A stretch of DNA of 55,321 nucleotides from JBBKWQ01 sp037969115 (GTDB lineage Bacteria; Actinomycetota; Acidimicrobiia; Acidimicrobiales; Ilumatobacteraceae): positions 1 to 55,321 of the forward strand of contig JBBKWQ010000313.1 in the NCBI GenBank assembly GCA_037969115.1. Reading direction: 5' to 3'. Position numbers and translations under genes: made by a program. A model generated the notes under the pieces. The model was not told the DNA's origin. It saw only the letters and a list, made by a program, of their open reading frames with translations, and searched no databases. Below, piece after piece: positions 7,384-16,352 of the stretch (position 1 is its first letter; every line of letters begins with the position of its first letter).

Positions 7384-9501
7384 TCAGGCCGAGTCGAGCC
7401 GGAGGCACCACAACGATCCGTCCGCGGTGGGTGCGATGACGATGCCGTCGAACACGGCCAAGTTCGCGGTCACGGCAGCCGGCAAGAGGGCCCGACGCTC
7501 GACGCCGCCACTCGCCAGATCGATCACCCAGACGCTGCCGTCGGTCGACGCCACCACGCAGGCGCCGGTGCCGGCACGTACCGGGCTCGTCATCGACGAC
7601 GGACCGCGCTGGCGGTAGGGCGCGAAGGCCGGCGATGCAGCTGCCGGGAGAAGTCGTCGCCAGATCTCGGAACCGTCGTCCGCGTCGAAGCAGGCCACGA
7701 AACCGTCTCCCATGTTCGCCACCACGCCGAACTGGGTGACGAGCGGCGCCGCCCAGGTGTACTGACGCTCGATGGCCACCCTGAACAGTTCGTTCCCGGT
7801 CGCTGCGGCGACGCAGAAGAGCTCCGGCGCATGGCTCAACCCGTACACGCGATCAGGATCTCCCCACGCCAGCGAGCCCGCCGGACTCGACCCCGTTGCA
7901 TCTCCGGTTGCCCACACGGTTTCGCCGGTCGCCGCGTCGAGCCGGAAGAGCGACGGCTCGACCGACGGCATCCCCATGATCACGGATGAGCCGAGCACGA
8001 GGCCGTCGCCGTAGTTCGGGTACATTTCGGGGTTCCCGAGATCGGCGCGATGCCACAGTCTGCGGCCGTCGGCGAGATCGAAACCGGCGAATGCCGGGCC
8101 TGATCCGACCACGATCGCTTCGTCGGTGATCAGCGGCCGAGCGCATACCCAGAGTCCCCGATGGCCCGTCAGCGTCGCCGACCATCGGGTCACCCCAGTA
8201 CACGAATCCAGCAGTGCGACATGTCCGTCGATCGTGACGGACGCGACGACGTCGCCGCTCACCGTCACCGGCGCGATCAACCCGGCTTCGGAATCAGACG
8301 TCCAGGCCTCGGCACCGTCGTCGAGCCGAATCGCCGTGATGCCGCCGACCGATCGGTCCTCGTCGCGCCAGCCGGTGACGACCAGGGGTGCTCCGTCGAG
8401 ACCGGTTGCCAGGCTCGGACCCCCATGATGAGTCACGCCGGCGAGCTCGGCGCGCCAAAGAACAGTGGTCGCCGAATCGGCGCTGACCGCGGCGTGCTTC
8501 GCAGCGAAGGTGGCCGATCTGTTCGCCTCATCGACGCCAAGGGCACAGGTGCGCATGTTCAGCGCATCACCGTCGAACTCGATCACGCGACAGTGCGGAG
8601 GTGACCAGTCCCACGAGCCGAACATCGGGTTTCCCGTGTTCACATGGATTTGGGTGCCGACCCGCGCCGATCGAGCCGTGTGCCAGTGGCCGGACAATGA
8701 TCCGACGATTTCGACGTGTGGCGCCGCGACGGCCAACTGCTCGAAGAACTCGTGTGACATCAGATCGTGCGACAGGACGAGCACGGACGTACCTGGCTCC
8801 GCACATTCGAGGTCAGCGGTCAGCCACGAGCGTTGAACGTCGTCGTCGACGCCGTGGATCCACGTGTGCCAATCGATCGCCACGATGCGCAACCCACCCT
8901 CGGTGATCGACCACCATCGCGGGCCGAGCTCGTGTTCGTACCGGTCGCCCGACGGTCGACCGCTCAGCCGAGCAGTCGGTCGGTCGCCGGCGTTCTCGAA
9001 GAAGTCGCCGTAGTGATCGTGGTTCCCCGGCATCTGGTACACCGGCAACGGGGCCGCGGCGAGGGCTGCCCCGATCTCGACGAAGTCGTCGGTCGTGCCG
9101 CGATTGGTGAGATCGCCGGTAGCCACCACGAAGTCACATCCGAGGTCGGAGCGCAGCTCCTCGAACACACCGCTCAGCACCGCCGCCGTGCAGTCACCGC
9201 GGTGGAGCCCCATCACGCCATCGGACACGTCGATGTGGAGGTCGGTGATGTGCGCGAATCGGCGACGTTTCGTCGAGCACGGCACCATCTCGAAGTCCAC
9301 CGCTCGGCCGTCAGCGACATCGCTGCACCGTTGATACCAATTTGCGCAGTCGAGGCCGGCGCCTCGATGCACCCACACGAACGGCTGGTCGGAATCGGGA
9401 AGGTCCCACGCCCCTGCCGCGTCGGTGAGCACCACGTCGATGCCGTTGCTCACGCATCGGTCGGCAACGGCATCGCCGTCGGCGAGGACGGTTCCACGCA
9501 T
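7384..9501 (-). CDS. Calcineurin-like metallophosphoesterase with PQQ-type beta-propeller
   Basis: A 705-residue protein. After a roughly 80-residue N-terminal region comes a binuclear metallophosphoesterase domain: DLHID (Asp87, His89), GDLTNRG, GNHDHYGD, SHDLM and SGHWH. From about residue 325 to the end there are repeated blades of the PQQ-like (WD-type) propeller, with recurring D-G-x-x-x-W and L-D-A-x-T-G-E-x-V-W patterns. No signal peptide or membrane segment is visible, so it appears cytosolic. The substrate is unknown; phosphodiesters such as glycerophosphodiesters are possible. ATG 9501 lies 4 bases after the stop of the ABC ATPase, which makes it part of the transporter operon; the frame upstream is antisense noise. 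Confidence 0.88.
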   Translation of the reverse strand: MRGTVLADGDAVADRCVSNGIDVVLTDAAGAWDLPDSDQPFVWVHRGAGLDCANWYQRCSDVADGRAVDFEMVPCSTKRRRFAHITDLHIDVSDGVMGLHRGDCTAAVLSGVFEELRSDLGCDFVVATGDLTNRGTTDDFVEIGAALAAAPLPVYQMPGNHDHYGDFFENAGDRPTARLSGRPSGDRYEHELGPRWWSITEGGLRIVAIDWHTWIHGVDDDVQRSWLTADLECAEPGTSVLVLSHDLMSHEFFEQLAVAAPHVEIVGSLSGHWHTARSARVGTQIHVNTGNPMFGSWDWSPPHCRVIEFDGDALNMRTCALGVDEANRSATFAAKHAAVSADSATTVLWRAELAGVTHHGGPSLATGLDGAPLVVTGWRDEDRSVGGITAIRLDDGAEAWTSDSEAGLIAPVTVSGDVVASVTIDGHVALLDSCTGVTRWSATLTGHRGLWVCARPLITDEAIVVGSGPAFAGFDLADGRRLWHRADLGNPEMYPNYGDGLVLGSSVIMGMPSVEPSLFRLDAATGETVWATGDATGSSPAGSLAWGDPDRVYGLSHAPELFCVAAATGNELFRVAIERQYTWAAPLVTQFGVVANMGDGFVACFDADDGSEIWRRLLPAAASPAFAPYRQRGPSSMTSPVRAGTGACVVASTDGSVWVIDLASGGVERRALLPAAVTANLAVFDGIVIAPTADGSLWCLRLDSA

Positions 9502-9505
9502 GACG

Positions 9506-10543
9506 TCAGTGCGTGACCGCCACCAGCGACGAACCCTGATCGTCGGCGAGATGGCATGCCACTTGATGCCCCGGCGAGATCTCGCGCAACTCGGGTACCT
9601 CGGCCGTGCAGCGATCGTGTGCCAGCGGACAGCGGGTGGAGAACACGCAGCCCTTCGGCGGCGACTGCGGACTCGGCAGCTCACCCTCGAGCGGGACGCG
9701 TCGGCGGTTGCGCTGCACTTCGGGCTCGGGAATCGGCACCGCCGACAGAAGCGCCTGGGTATACGGGTGCAGCGTGCGAGCGAACAGATCGGCGGTCTCG
9801 GCGAGCTCGACGATGTGGCCGAGGTACATCACCGCGACGCGATCGGAGATGTGCTGCACCATCGACAGGTCGTGGGCGACGAACAGATACGCGAGCCCGA
9901 GCTGGTCTTGGAGGTCGGCGAAGAGGTTGATCACCTGCGCCTGGATCGACACGTCGAGCGCCGAGATCGGTTCGTCGCACACCACGAGCTCAGGATTGAG
10001 CGCGAGCGCCCGGGCGATGTTGATGCGCTGGCGCTGCCCACCCGAGAACTCGTGGGGATAGCGGTTGAGGTGCGCCGCTCGGAGGCCGACGAGGTCGAGG
10101 AGGTCGAGCGTGCGGGTGCGAACCTCGCCCTTGGACATCGACGTGTGCACGCGCATCGGCTCACCGATGATGCGGCTCACCGTGTGGCGCGGGTTGAGCG
10201 ACGCGTACGAGTCCTGGAAGATCATCTGCATCCGTGGGCGGAGGTGCCGGAGCTCCTCTTCGCCGAGCGCCGTGAGGTCGATGTCGCCGAGCCACACCTC
10301 GCCGGAGGTCGGCCGGTGGAGCTGCAGGACAGCCCGACCGGTGGTGGACTTACCGCACCCGCTCTCGCCGACGAGACCGAGCGTCTCGCCGGGGAACACC
10401 TCGAAACTCACGCCGTCGACGGCCTTGATCGGAGGTCGGCGCTCCGACGAGCCGCCGAAGTACTTCTTCAGATCGACGACGCGCAGGATCGGATCGGCCG
10501 TGGGCGTCGTGGTCGCGTCGACGGCCGTCATGTCCTCAGGCAC
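9506..10543 (-). CDS. Peptide/nickel-type ABC transporter ATPase (OppF/DppF-like)
   Basis: A 345-residue ATP-binding subunit of a peptide-type importer. Walker A GESGCGKST, Q-loop region MIFQDSYASLNP, signature EFSGGQRQR, Walker B VVCDEPISALD and the switch His in FVAHDLSMV are intact. The C-terminal extension has the Opp/Dpp hallmark FSTRCPLAHDRC. It powers substrate uptake at the inner face of the membrane together with the neighbouring OppD-like ATPase, whose 3' end it overlaps by 8 bases. Substrate specificity is set by the binding protein, so peptides, sugars or other solutes are possible. Confidence 0.95.
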   Translation of the reverse strand: MPEDMTAVDATTTPTADPILRVVDLKKYFGGSSERRPPIKAVDGVSFEVFPGETLGLVGESGCGKSTTGRAVLQLHRPTSGEVWLGDIDLTALGEEELRHLRPRMQMIFQDSYASLNPRHTVSRIIGEPMRVHTSMSKGEVRTRTLDLLDLVGLRAAHLNRYPHEFSGGQRQRINIARALALNPELVVCDEPISALDVSIQAQVINLFADLQDQLGLAYLFVAHDLSMVQHISDRVAVMYLGHIVELAETADLFARTLHPYTQALLSAVPIPEPEVQRNRRRVPLEGELPSPQSPPKGCVFSTRCPLAHDRCTAEVPELREISPGHQVACHLADDQGSSLVAVTH

Positions 10544-11543
10544 GGCGAGGCGCTCCGACTTCGACGTCGTAGAAACATGCCACGTGACGTCCTTCGGTCA
10601 CCTCGACCAGGGCGGGGACCTCGGACCAACACCGGTCGAACGCGTGCGAACAGCGCGAGGCGAACGGACAATACGACGGTGCCGACATGACATCGGGCGG
10701 GATCCCCGGAATGCTCTCGAGCCGCTCGTTCTTACTGTCGATGCGAGGGAGCGCACCGAGCAGACCGATCGTGTACGGGTGGAGCGGTCGGCGATACAAC
10801 TCGTCGACCCCGGCCGTCTCGACGAGTGTGCCTGCGTACATCACGGCCACGCGGTCGGCGATCCCGGCCACCACGCCGAGGTCGTGCGTGATCCAGACCA
10901 GCGCCGATCCGAGGCTGTCGCGAAGGTCGTGCATCAGGTCGACGATCTGGGCCTGCACCGTGACGTCGAGCGCGGTGGTGGGCTCATCCGCGATCACGAG
11001 TTGTGGATCACACGCGATGGCGATGGCGATCATGACGCGCTGGCGCATACCACCCGAGAACTCGTGCGGGTAGGCGTCGATCCGGGCTGCGGCACTGGGA
11101 ATGCCCACGCGGTCGAGCAGCGCAATGGCGCGGGCCCTTGCCTCACGTTTGGGGAGACCCATGTGCGTCCGAATGATCTCGATGAGCTGCGTGGCGATGC
11201 TCACCGTCGGGTTGAGCGAACTCATCGGATCTTGTGCCACGTACCCGATCTCGGCGCCACGAATCTTGCGCAGGTCACGCTTGTGGGCACCGAGCAGCTC
11301 GAGTGAGCCCGAACGCGCCTCGAACACGGCCGTGCCACCCGAGATGCGCGCCGACGACGTACCGAGCAAGCCGAGCAGTGCCAGCATCGTGACCGACTTG
11401 CCACTGCCGCTCTCGCCCACCACCGCGAGCGTCTCACCCTCGTTGATGGCGAACCCGACCCCGTTCACGGCGTGCACGATGCCCTCGGGCGTGTCGAATC
11501 GGACCTCGAGCGAGTCGACGTCGAGCAGCGGCGTGGCGCTCAC
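10536..11543 (-). CDS. Peptide/nickel-type ABC transporter ATPase (OppD/DppD-like)
   Basis: A 335-residue ATP-binding subunit, partner of the OppF-like ATPase. Walker A GESGSGKSV, YVAQDPMSSLNP, signature EFSGGMRQRV, Walker B VIADEPTTALD and the switch His in WITHDLGVV are all present, and the C-terminus carries the cysteine motif FASRCSHAFDRC typical of the family. Its ATG overlaps the stop of the OppC-like permease gene by 4 bases (11540-11543), and its own end overlaps the next ATPase by 8 bases, indicating tight co-translation. Confidence 0.95.
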   Translation of the reverse strand: MSATPLLDVDSLEVRFDTPEGIVHAVNGVGFAINEGETLAVVGESGSGKSVTMLALLGLLGTSSARISGGTAVFEARSGSLELLGAHKRDLRKIRGAEIGYVAQDPMSSLNPTVSIATQLIEIIRTHMGLPKREARARAIALLDRVGIPSAAARIDAYPHEFSGGMRQRVMIAIAIACDPQLVIADEPTTALDVTVQAQIVDLMHDLRDSLGSALVWITHDLGVVAGIADRVAVMYAGTLVETAGVDELYRRPLHPYTIGLLGALPRIDSKNERLESIPGIPPDVMSAPSYCPFASRCSHAFDRCWSEVPALVEVTEGRHVACFYDVEVGAPRRA

Positions 11544-12490
11544 TGCTTCACTCTTCTCGATCGTGGGTCGAGCGCGTCGCGGAACCAGTCACCGAGCAGG
11601 TTGAGCCCGAGCCCGGCGAACACGATCGCGAATCCGGGTGCCAGCGAGATCCACGGATAGATGGTGAGGACCTTGCGACCCGAGTTGATCATGTTGCCCC
11701 AGCTCGGTGTACTCGGTGGCACCGACAGCCCGAGGAATCCGAGGCCGGCCTCGTAGAGGATCATGGCCGACATTTCGAAGGTTGCCAGCGTGGCCAACGG
11801 ACCGACCAGGTTCGGCAACAGGTGCGATCTGAGGATTTGACTGCGCGGAACGCCGACATTGCGCGCCGCTTCGACGAAGGTGCTCTCGCGGATCTTGAGC
11901 ACCTCACCGCGCGTGACCCGGGCGAAGATCGGAATCGACGTGATACCGAAGATGAGGATCACGTTCAAGAGGCTTTGCCCGACCACCGCCGCGACGAACA
12001 CCACGAAGAGCAGGTATGGCAGTGACAGCAGCAAGTTCACCATCCCGACGATGACCGCGTCGGTTTTCCCGCCGGCGTATCCGGCGAGCAGGCCGAGCAG
12101 CATGCCGAAGCTCGCACCGATGGCCACACCGCCGAGCGCGACCGTGAGCGACACTCGTGTGCCGTAGATGAGCCGGCTCAAGATGTCACGGCCGAGCGTG
12201 TCGGTGCCGACCAGATATTCGGTACTACCACCGTCTGACCAGAACGGCGGCGAGTTGGCGGCGCTCAGGTTCTGTGCGAGTGGATCGTGCGGCGAGATCC
12301 ACGGGGCGAACACGGCGAGAATGACCAAGAGGAGCACCACGGCGGCTCCGAACAGCCCGCCCTTCGACCTCGACAGACGTCGTAGCGAAGCCCACATGCG
12401 CGCGCGGATCCGGACATCGCGCTCGATGTCGATCTCGTGCTCGACCGGCTGCTCGCGCCCGCCCTCGGCACCGACCATCACGTCGCTCAT
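11540..12490 (-). CDS. Peptide-type ABC transporter permease (OppC/DppC-like)
   Basis: A 316-residue membrane permease. A 35-residue cytosolic N-terminus leads to a first helix (LFGAAVVLLLVILAVFAP), then the OppC-specific extracytoplasmic loop with HDPLAQNLSAAN and LVGTDTLGRDILSRLIYG, followed by five hydrophobic segments and the coupling-loop EAA-like motif FVEAARNVGVPRSQIL. These features are diagnostic for BPD_transp_1 permeases with an OppC_N domain. It pairs with the OppB-like permease, whose gene it overlaps by 4 bases. Confidence 0.95.
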   Translation of the reverse strand: MSDVMVGAEGGREQPVEHEIDIERDVRIRARMWASLRRLSRSKGGLFGAAVVLLLVILAVFAPWISPHDPLAQNLSAANSPPFWSDGGSTEYLVGTDTLGRDILSRLIYGTRVSLTVALGGVAIGASFGMLLGLLAGYAGGKTDAVIVGMVNLLLSLPYLLFVVFVAAVVGQSLLNVILIFGITSIPIFARVTRGEVLKIRESTFVEAARNVGVPRSQILRSHLLPNLVGPLATLATFEMSAMILYEAGLGFLGLSVPPSTPSWGNMINSGRKVLTIYPWISLAPGFAIVFAGLGLNLLGDWFRDALDPRSRRVKQ

Positions 12491-13440
12491 TTGGACGCTC
12501 CCATGCGAATACGCGGGTCGGCCACCGTGTAGAGGATGTCGGCCAGCAGCGAGATCACGATCACGATCAGTGCACCGAAGAACGCGAGTCCCTGCACCAA
12601 CTGGAAGTCACGGTTGCTCACCGCCTCGGCGAGCAACCCTCCGGCTCCCGGCCACGAGAACACCGCTTCGATGTAGAGCGAGCCGCCGAGGAGCGCTCCG
12701 ACCTGCAGGCTGAGCACGCTGATCAACGGGATGAGGGCATTGCGGAGGATGTGTCTCGTGTAGATCACATGCGATTTCAGCCCCTTGCTCCGGGCGATGC
12801 GAACGAAGTCCTCGTTCACGATCTCGAGCACCGATGAGCGGGTGAACCGCATCAACTGCGCCATCGGGAACAACCCGAGCGCGAGCGCGGGCAGGACGAT
12901 CGAACTGTTCGGGACGTCCATGAATCCGATCGACATCGTTTCGCGACCGAACGACGGGAACCATCCCAACTCGACGGCGAACACGACGATGAACACCAGC
13001 GACAGCCAGAAGCTCGGAATCGTCTGCCCCAACAAACCGAAACCACGCGAAAACGAGTCCCATTTGGTGCCGGCGCGTACGCCTGCGAGCACGCCCAGCG
13101 GGATGCCGATGACCATGGCGAAGAACATCGCAGCGATCGCCAGTTCGACCGTGGCCGGGAAACGATCGAACACGATGTCGCGGACGGGTTGTTTGTAACG
13201 CAGAGACGTACCGAAGTCGAGTTGGGCTGCGTCGGTGGCGAAATCGGCGAACTGCACGGTGATCGGGCGATCGAGACCGTACGCCTTGCGGGCCTCTTCG
13301 CGTTGTTCCTCGGTCGCCTCGCGAGGCGCGAGGAGGTCGGTCGGGTCGCCAGTGAGGCGGAGCATGCCGAACACCAACGCGAGCACGCCGAGCACCATCA
13401 ACATCGATTGCCCGACGCGGGCGAGTATGTATCTGGTCAT
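12487..13440 (-). CDS. Peptide-type ABC transporter permease (OppB/DppB-like)
   Basis: A 317-residue permease with the usual OppB layout: MTRYILARVGQSMLMVLGVL as the first membrane segment, a long external loop (PTDLLAPREATEEQREEARK), and five more hydrophobic helices. The coupling motif appears as VRIARSKGLKSHVIYTRHIL, and the C-terminus has the LLADILYTVADPRIR pattern seen in nearly all members. The gene lies 103 bases downstream of the substrate-binding protein gene and overlaps the second permease by 4 bases, so it is the first of the tightly packed transport genes. Confidence 0.95.
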   Translation of the reverse strand: MTRYILARVGQSMLMVLGVLALVFGMLRLTGDPTDLLAPREATEEQREEARKAYGLDRPITVQFADFATDAAQLDFGTSLRYKQPVRDIVFDRFPATVELAIAAMFFAMVIGIPLGVLAGVRAGTKWDSFSRGFGLLGQTIPSFWLSLVFIVVFAVELGWFPSFGRETMSIGFMDVPNSSIVLPALALGLFPMAQLMRFTRSSVLEIVNEDFVRIARSKGLKSHVIYTRHILRNALIPLISVLSLQVGALLGGSLYIEAVFSWPGAGGLLAEAVSNRDFQLVQGLAFFGALIVIVISLLADILYTVADPRIRMGASK

Positions 13441-13543
13441 CGACGTTCGACCCCGGTCGGGACCCGGTGGGGCCGGACAGCGTGACTGCCCGACCCCATC
13501 TGGATACCGTGACCCCGACTCTGACCGCGACTCTGACCGTTGC

Positions 13544-15250
13544 TCAGGAGGCCGCCTCGAGATCCCAGAGGTAGAACTCTTCGGCCGCGCGGGGCTTGTA
13601 GTTCACCACGCGGTCGCTGATTGCCTCGAACGAGATCGGCTCGTACAGGTAGATGAACGGCGGCTCGTCGAACATGTACTGCTGCAACTCCTCGTAGAGC
13701 GCTGCTCGAGCGTCGTTGTCGACCGTGACCAAGATCTGCCCGAGCAGATCGTCGATCTTCGGATCGCTCCATGCCGAGAAACTCGCCTCCTCGCCACCCA
13801 ACGCTCCGAACAGTCGCTGGTACGAATCGATACCCGTGCTCGACCAGCTGTCGCCGAACAGGGGCGGCAACTGCTTGGCGGCTTCGAGGTCCCAGTAGGC
13901 ACCCGATTCCTGGATGTCGAGGTTGACGGTCACGCCGATCTCGCCCAACTGGGCGGCAACAGCCTCGCAGACCTGTTCGAAGTTCGTGTAGGCACCCGAC
14001 GGACACGCCATGTCCATCGAGAAACCGTCGCCGAAGCCTGCCTCGGCCATCAGTTCCTTGGCCTTGTCGACGTCGTACTCGTACGGCGACAGAGAGGTGA
14101 GGTAGCCGAGGTCGCCGGAGGTGACCAGACCGGTCGAGCGCTGTCCCTTGCCGGCGAACAACGCACTGATGATGCCTTCGGTGTCGACGGCATAGTTGAA
14201 CGCCTGGCGCACCAATGGGTCTTCGGTCGGCTCGCCGACGCCCGATGTCATGTTGTTGAACGCGATGTAATACACGCGGTTGTTCGGGTACTCCACCAGG
14301 TTCACGCCGTCGACACCTTCGAGCGATGCTGCCTCGTCGGGGCTGAGACGGTTGACGATGTCGACCTCGCCGGTCTGGATGGCGGCAGCACGCGTCGACG
14401 ATTCGGTGATCGGCCGGAACGTGATGCGGTCGAGCTTGGGATAACCCTCACGCCAGTAGTCGGGGAACTTGTCGAGCACGATCCGGTCGCCCTGCTCCCA
14501 TTCGGTGAGCATGAACGGACCGGTTCCGACGGGCGCCTGCGAGAACCCGGTGAGACCGACCTCCTCGTAGTAGGCGGGAGGGAAGGGCGTCCACGCGGCG
14601 GCCATGAGACCGAGGAACAACGCATCGACATCGGTCGTGGTGACCTCGACGGTGTATTCATCGATGGCAGTCACCGATTCGGCACGCTCGTAGTAGGTGG
14701 CGTATTGGTTCTCGGGGTTCGACCCGGCTTCCCAGGTGAACACCACCGAATCGGCGTTGAACGGCTCACCGTTGTGGAAGGTGACGCCTTCGCGCAGCTT
14801 GAACGTGTAGGTCTTGCCGTCTTCCGACACTTCCCACGACTCCGCGAGTGCCGGTTCGAACTCCAGGTCGTCGTTGATGTAGATCAGCGTGTCGAAGATC
14901 TGCGCAGCAATGTTGGCCGCATTGCGCTCGGCCGAATTCACGAAGTCGAGCGCGTTCGGTTGCGTCGGGGTCGCGATGATCAACTCGCCGCCGCTGCCAC
15001 CCTCGGTTTCTGCGACGGTGTCTTCGGTTTCGGCGACGGTGTCGTCAGACGCAGCGACGGTGTCGTCCGAGCCGGTGTCTTCGGTAGTGGTGTCTTCCGG
15101 CGCCGCCTGTTCGGTGGTGTCGTCGGGCGCCGTGGTGTCGTCTGCACTGTCGTCGGAGCTGCCGCAGGCAGCAATGACGAGCGCGAGTACGGGCACGATC
15201 GCGAACCATTTGCCTCGCCGACCGAGTCGACCCTGTCGATGTGTGATCAC
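13544..15250 (-). CDS. ABC transporter substrate-binding lipoprotein (SBP_bac_5 / DppA-like)
   Basis: A 568-residue exported solute receptor. The start is GTG 15250, preceded by GGGAGAG; an Arg-rich n-region, the hydrophobic FAIVPVLALVIAAC and its lipobox Cys give a lipoprotein signal. A roughly 55-residue linker of Asp/Thr/Glu repeats (TVAETEDTVAETE) spaces it from the membrane. The receptor domain follows, with EPALAESWEVSEDGKTYTF, LREGVTFHNGEPFNADSVVF and later AVDTEGI patterns typical of the dipeptide/oligopeptide class. A longer frame upstream is not coding because it crosses the promoter region. It heads the seven-gene leftward operon; a TATGTT -10-like box lies about 50 bases upstream. 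Confidence 0.93.
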   Translation of the reverse strand: MITHRQGRLGRRGKWFAIVPVLALVIAACGSSDDSADDTTAPDDTTEQAAPEDTTTEDTGSDDTVAASDDTVAETEDTVAETEGGSGGELIIATPTQPNALDFVNSAERNAANIAAQIFDTLIYINDDLEFEPALAESWEVSEDGKTYTFKLREGVTFHNGEPFNADSVVFTWEAGSNPENQYATYYERAESVTAIDEYTVEVTTTDVDALFLGLMAAAWTPFPPAYYEEVGLTGFSQAPVGTGPFMLTEWEQGDRIVLDKFPDYWREGYPKLDRITFRPITESSTRAAAIQTGEVDIVNRLSPDEAASLEGVDGVNLVEYPNNRVYYIAFNNMTSGVGEPTEDPLVRQAFNYAVDTEGIISALFAGKGQRSTGLVTSGDLGYLTSLSPYEYDVDKAKELMAEAGFGDGFSMDMACPSGAYTNFEQVCEAVAAQLGEIGVTVNLDIQESGAYWDLEAAKQLPPLFGDSWSSTGIDSYQRLFGALGGEEASFSAWSDPKIDDLLGQILVTVDNDARAALYEELQQYMFDEPPFIYLYEPISFEAISDRVVNYKPRAAEEFYLWDLEAAS

Positions 15251-15427
15251 GTTTCTCTCCCCCAGGAGTTCGGCATGCCCGGTGTGGACATGCAGAGAAC
15301 ATAACCGCTCCGACGAGAGCGGTTTGCGTAGGCCGAATGCCCGCGATCCACATTGCAGCCGGCGACGAAATCCAAGTACTCGAACGCACACGCGCTGAAC
15401 CGGGACCGGGGAGCCCGTCGGCGAGGC

Positions 15428-15433
15428 GATAAT
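15428..15433 (+). promoter_or_regulatory. -10 box of a leaderless promoter (GATAAT)
   Basis: GATAAT ends 6 bases before GTG 15440 of the APH-type kinase. One mismatch to TATAAT; placement fits a transcript that starts at the start codon. Confidence 0.45.
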
Positions 15434-15439
15434 GCCAAG

Positions 15440-16288
15440 GTGCGTAGCCAGACCCCGGAGTTGCCGACTCCCGACGAGTGGCTTTCTTGGCGGGTCTCGG
15501 TCATCGATGAAATTCACGTAGGCAAACAATCGCACGTCTTCGACGCGGTACTCGATGGGCGAAGCACGGCGATCAAGTTGACCGAACTCTGCCTCGCCGA
15601 CCGCGCAACTCTCACCTCACGCCTGGAGGCGGTTGAGGCGCTGAGCGCCGCGCACCGCAATGTCGTCGCTCCGATCAGGATCGAGGGCGACCTCGTTCAA
15701 CGGGTCGGCGACTGGCTCATGACGGCGACCCCATTCGTCGAAGGCGGCCAACTCGATACGAACGTGCCCGCCGGCGCTGAGCTTCTCGGCCGGACTCTCG
15801 CCCACCTGCATCACGGACTCGCGGGACTTCGTCAGTACGAGATTCCACCCGTGGCTGCACTCGGCACGTCCGGTGTCGACGTGACGCGATCCGGCTGGCA
15901 ACTGCTCCACGGTGACTTCAGCGATCGAAACGTGATCACGACACCGAAGGCCCTGCGCATCTTCGACTTCGACGATTGCGGCTATGGGCCCATCGAGTAC
16001 GACGTCGCAAACTCGCTGTACATGGTGCTGTTCGACTCCGACGTGACCAGACGCCCAAGACGCTACGAAGCGTTTCGGCCCGCCTTCCTCGCTGGTTACT
16101 CCGACGGATCGGACCGTGAGGTGACCGATGCGGTCGTCGACGAGATGATCGAGCTACGCATCGATGCGCTCGGCCGATGGCTCGATGACCTGCCGAGCGC
16201 TCCCATCGGCATACGGACCTCTTCGCCGGCTTGGCTCGACACGCTTGCTACGTTCGTTCGTTCGCATGGTCAGACCGTCGCCGAGTGA
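15440..16288 (+). CDS. Aminoglycoside phosphotransferase-family small-molecule kinase
   Basis: A 282-residue kinase of the APH / choline-kinase-like superfamily. The N-lobe has a HVFDAVLDGRSTAIKLTE strand pair with the ATP-binding Lys; the C-lobe carries the catalytic HGDFSDRN (Brenner) motif and the metal-binding DFDDCG. Such enzymes phosphorylate hydroxyl groups of small molecules such as homoserine, choline or antibiotics; here the substrate is unknown. GTG 15440 was chosen because it is followed by conserved coding and sits 6 bases after GATAAT; the frame upstream overlaps the neighbouring promoter. It is divergent from the transporter operon. Confidence 0.85.
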   Translation: MRSQTPELPTPDEWLSWRVSVIDEIHVGKQSHVFDAVLDGRSTAIKLTELCLADRATLTSRLEAVEALSAAHRNVVAPIRIEGDLVQRVGDWLMTATPFVEGGQLDTNVPAGAELLGRTLAHLHHGLAGLRQYEIPPVAALGTSGVDVTRSGWQLLHGDFSDRNVITTPKALRIFDFDDCGYGPIEYDVANSLYMVLFDSDVTRRPRRYEAFRPAFLAGYSDGSDREVTDAVVDEMIELRIDALGRWLDDLPSAPIGIRTSSPAWLDTLATFVRSHGQTVAE

Positions 16289-16310
16289 CCGAGCGTACGA
16301 CCGGGCTCGG
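16289..16310. terminator. Weak hairpin between convergent genes
   Basis: A 6-base stem CCGAGC / GCTCGG with a 10-base loop directly after the kinase stop codon, facing the converging ABC permease gene. No T-tract; position is the main argument. Confidence 0.25.
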
Positions 16311-16352
16311 GCCGCTGCATGGGGAATTCGTTTCGTCCGTTGCGCCGTACAG

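Noticed and set aside
7384..9501. Nucleotide-signalling defence system around the phosphoesterase
   Set aside because: No cyclase, effector or nuclease gene is nearby; the gene belongs to a transporter operon.
13235..15304. 689-codon open frame on the plus strand
   Set aside because: It lies antisense to the substrate-binding protein and permease genes, is rich in Arg, Val and Gly, and has no domain. Long mirror frames are expected in high-GC coding DNA.
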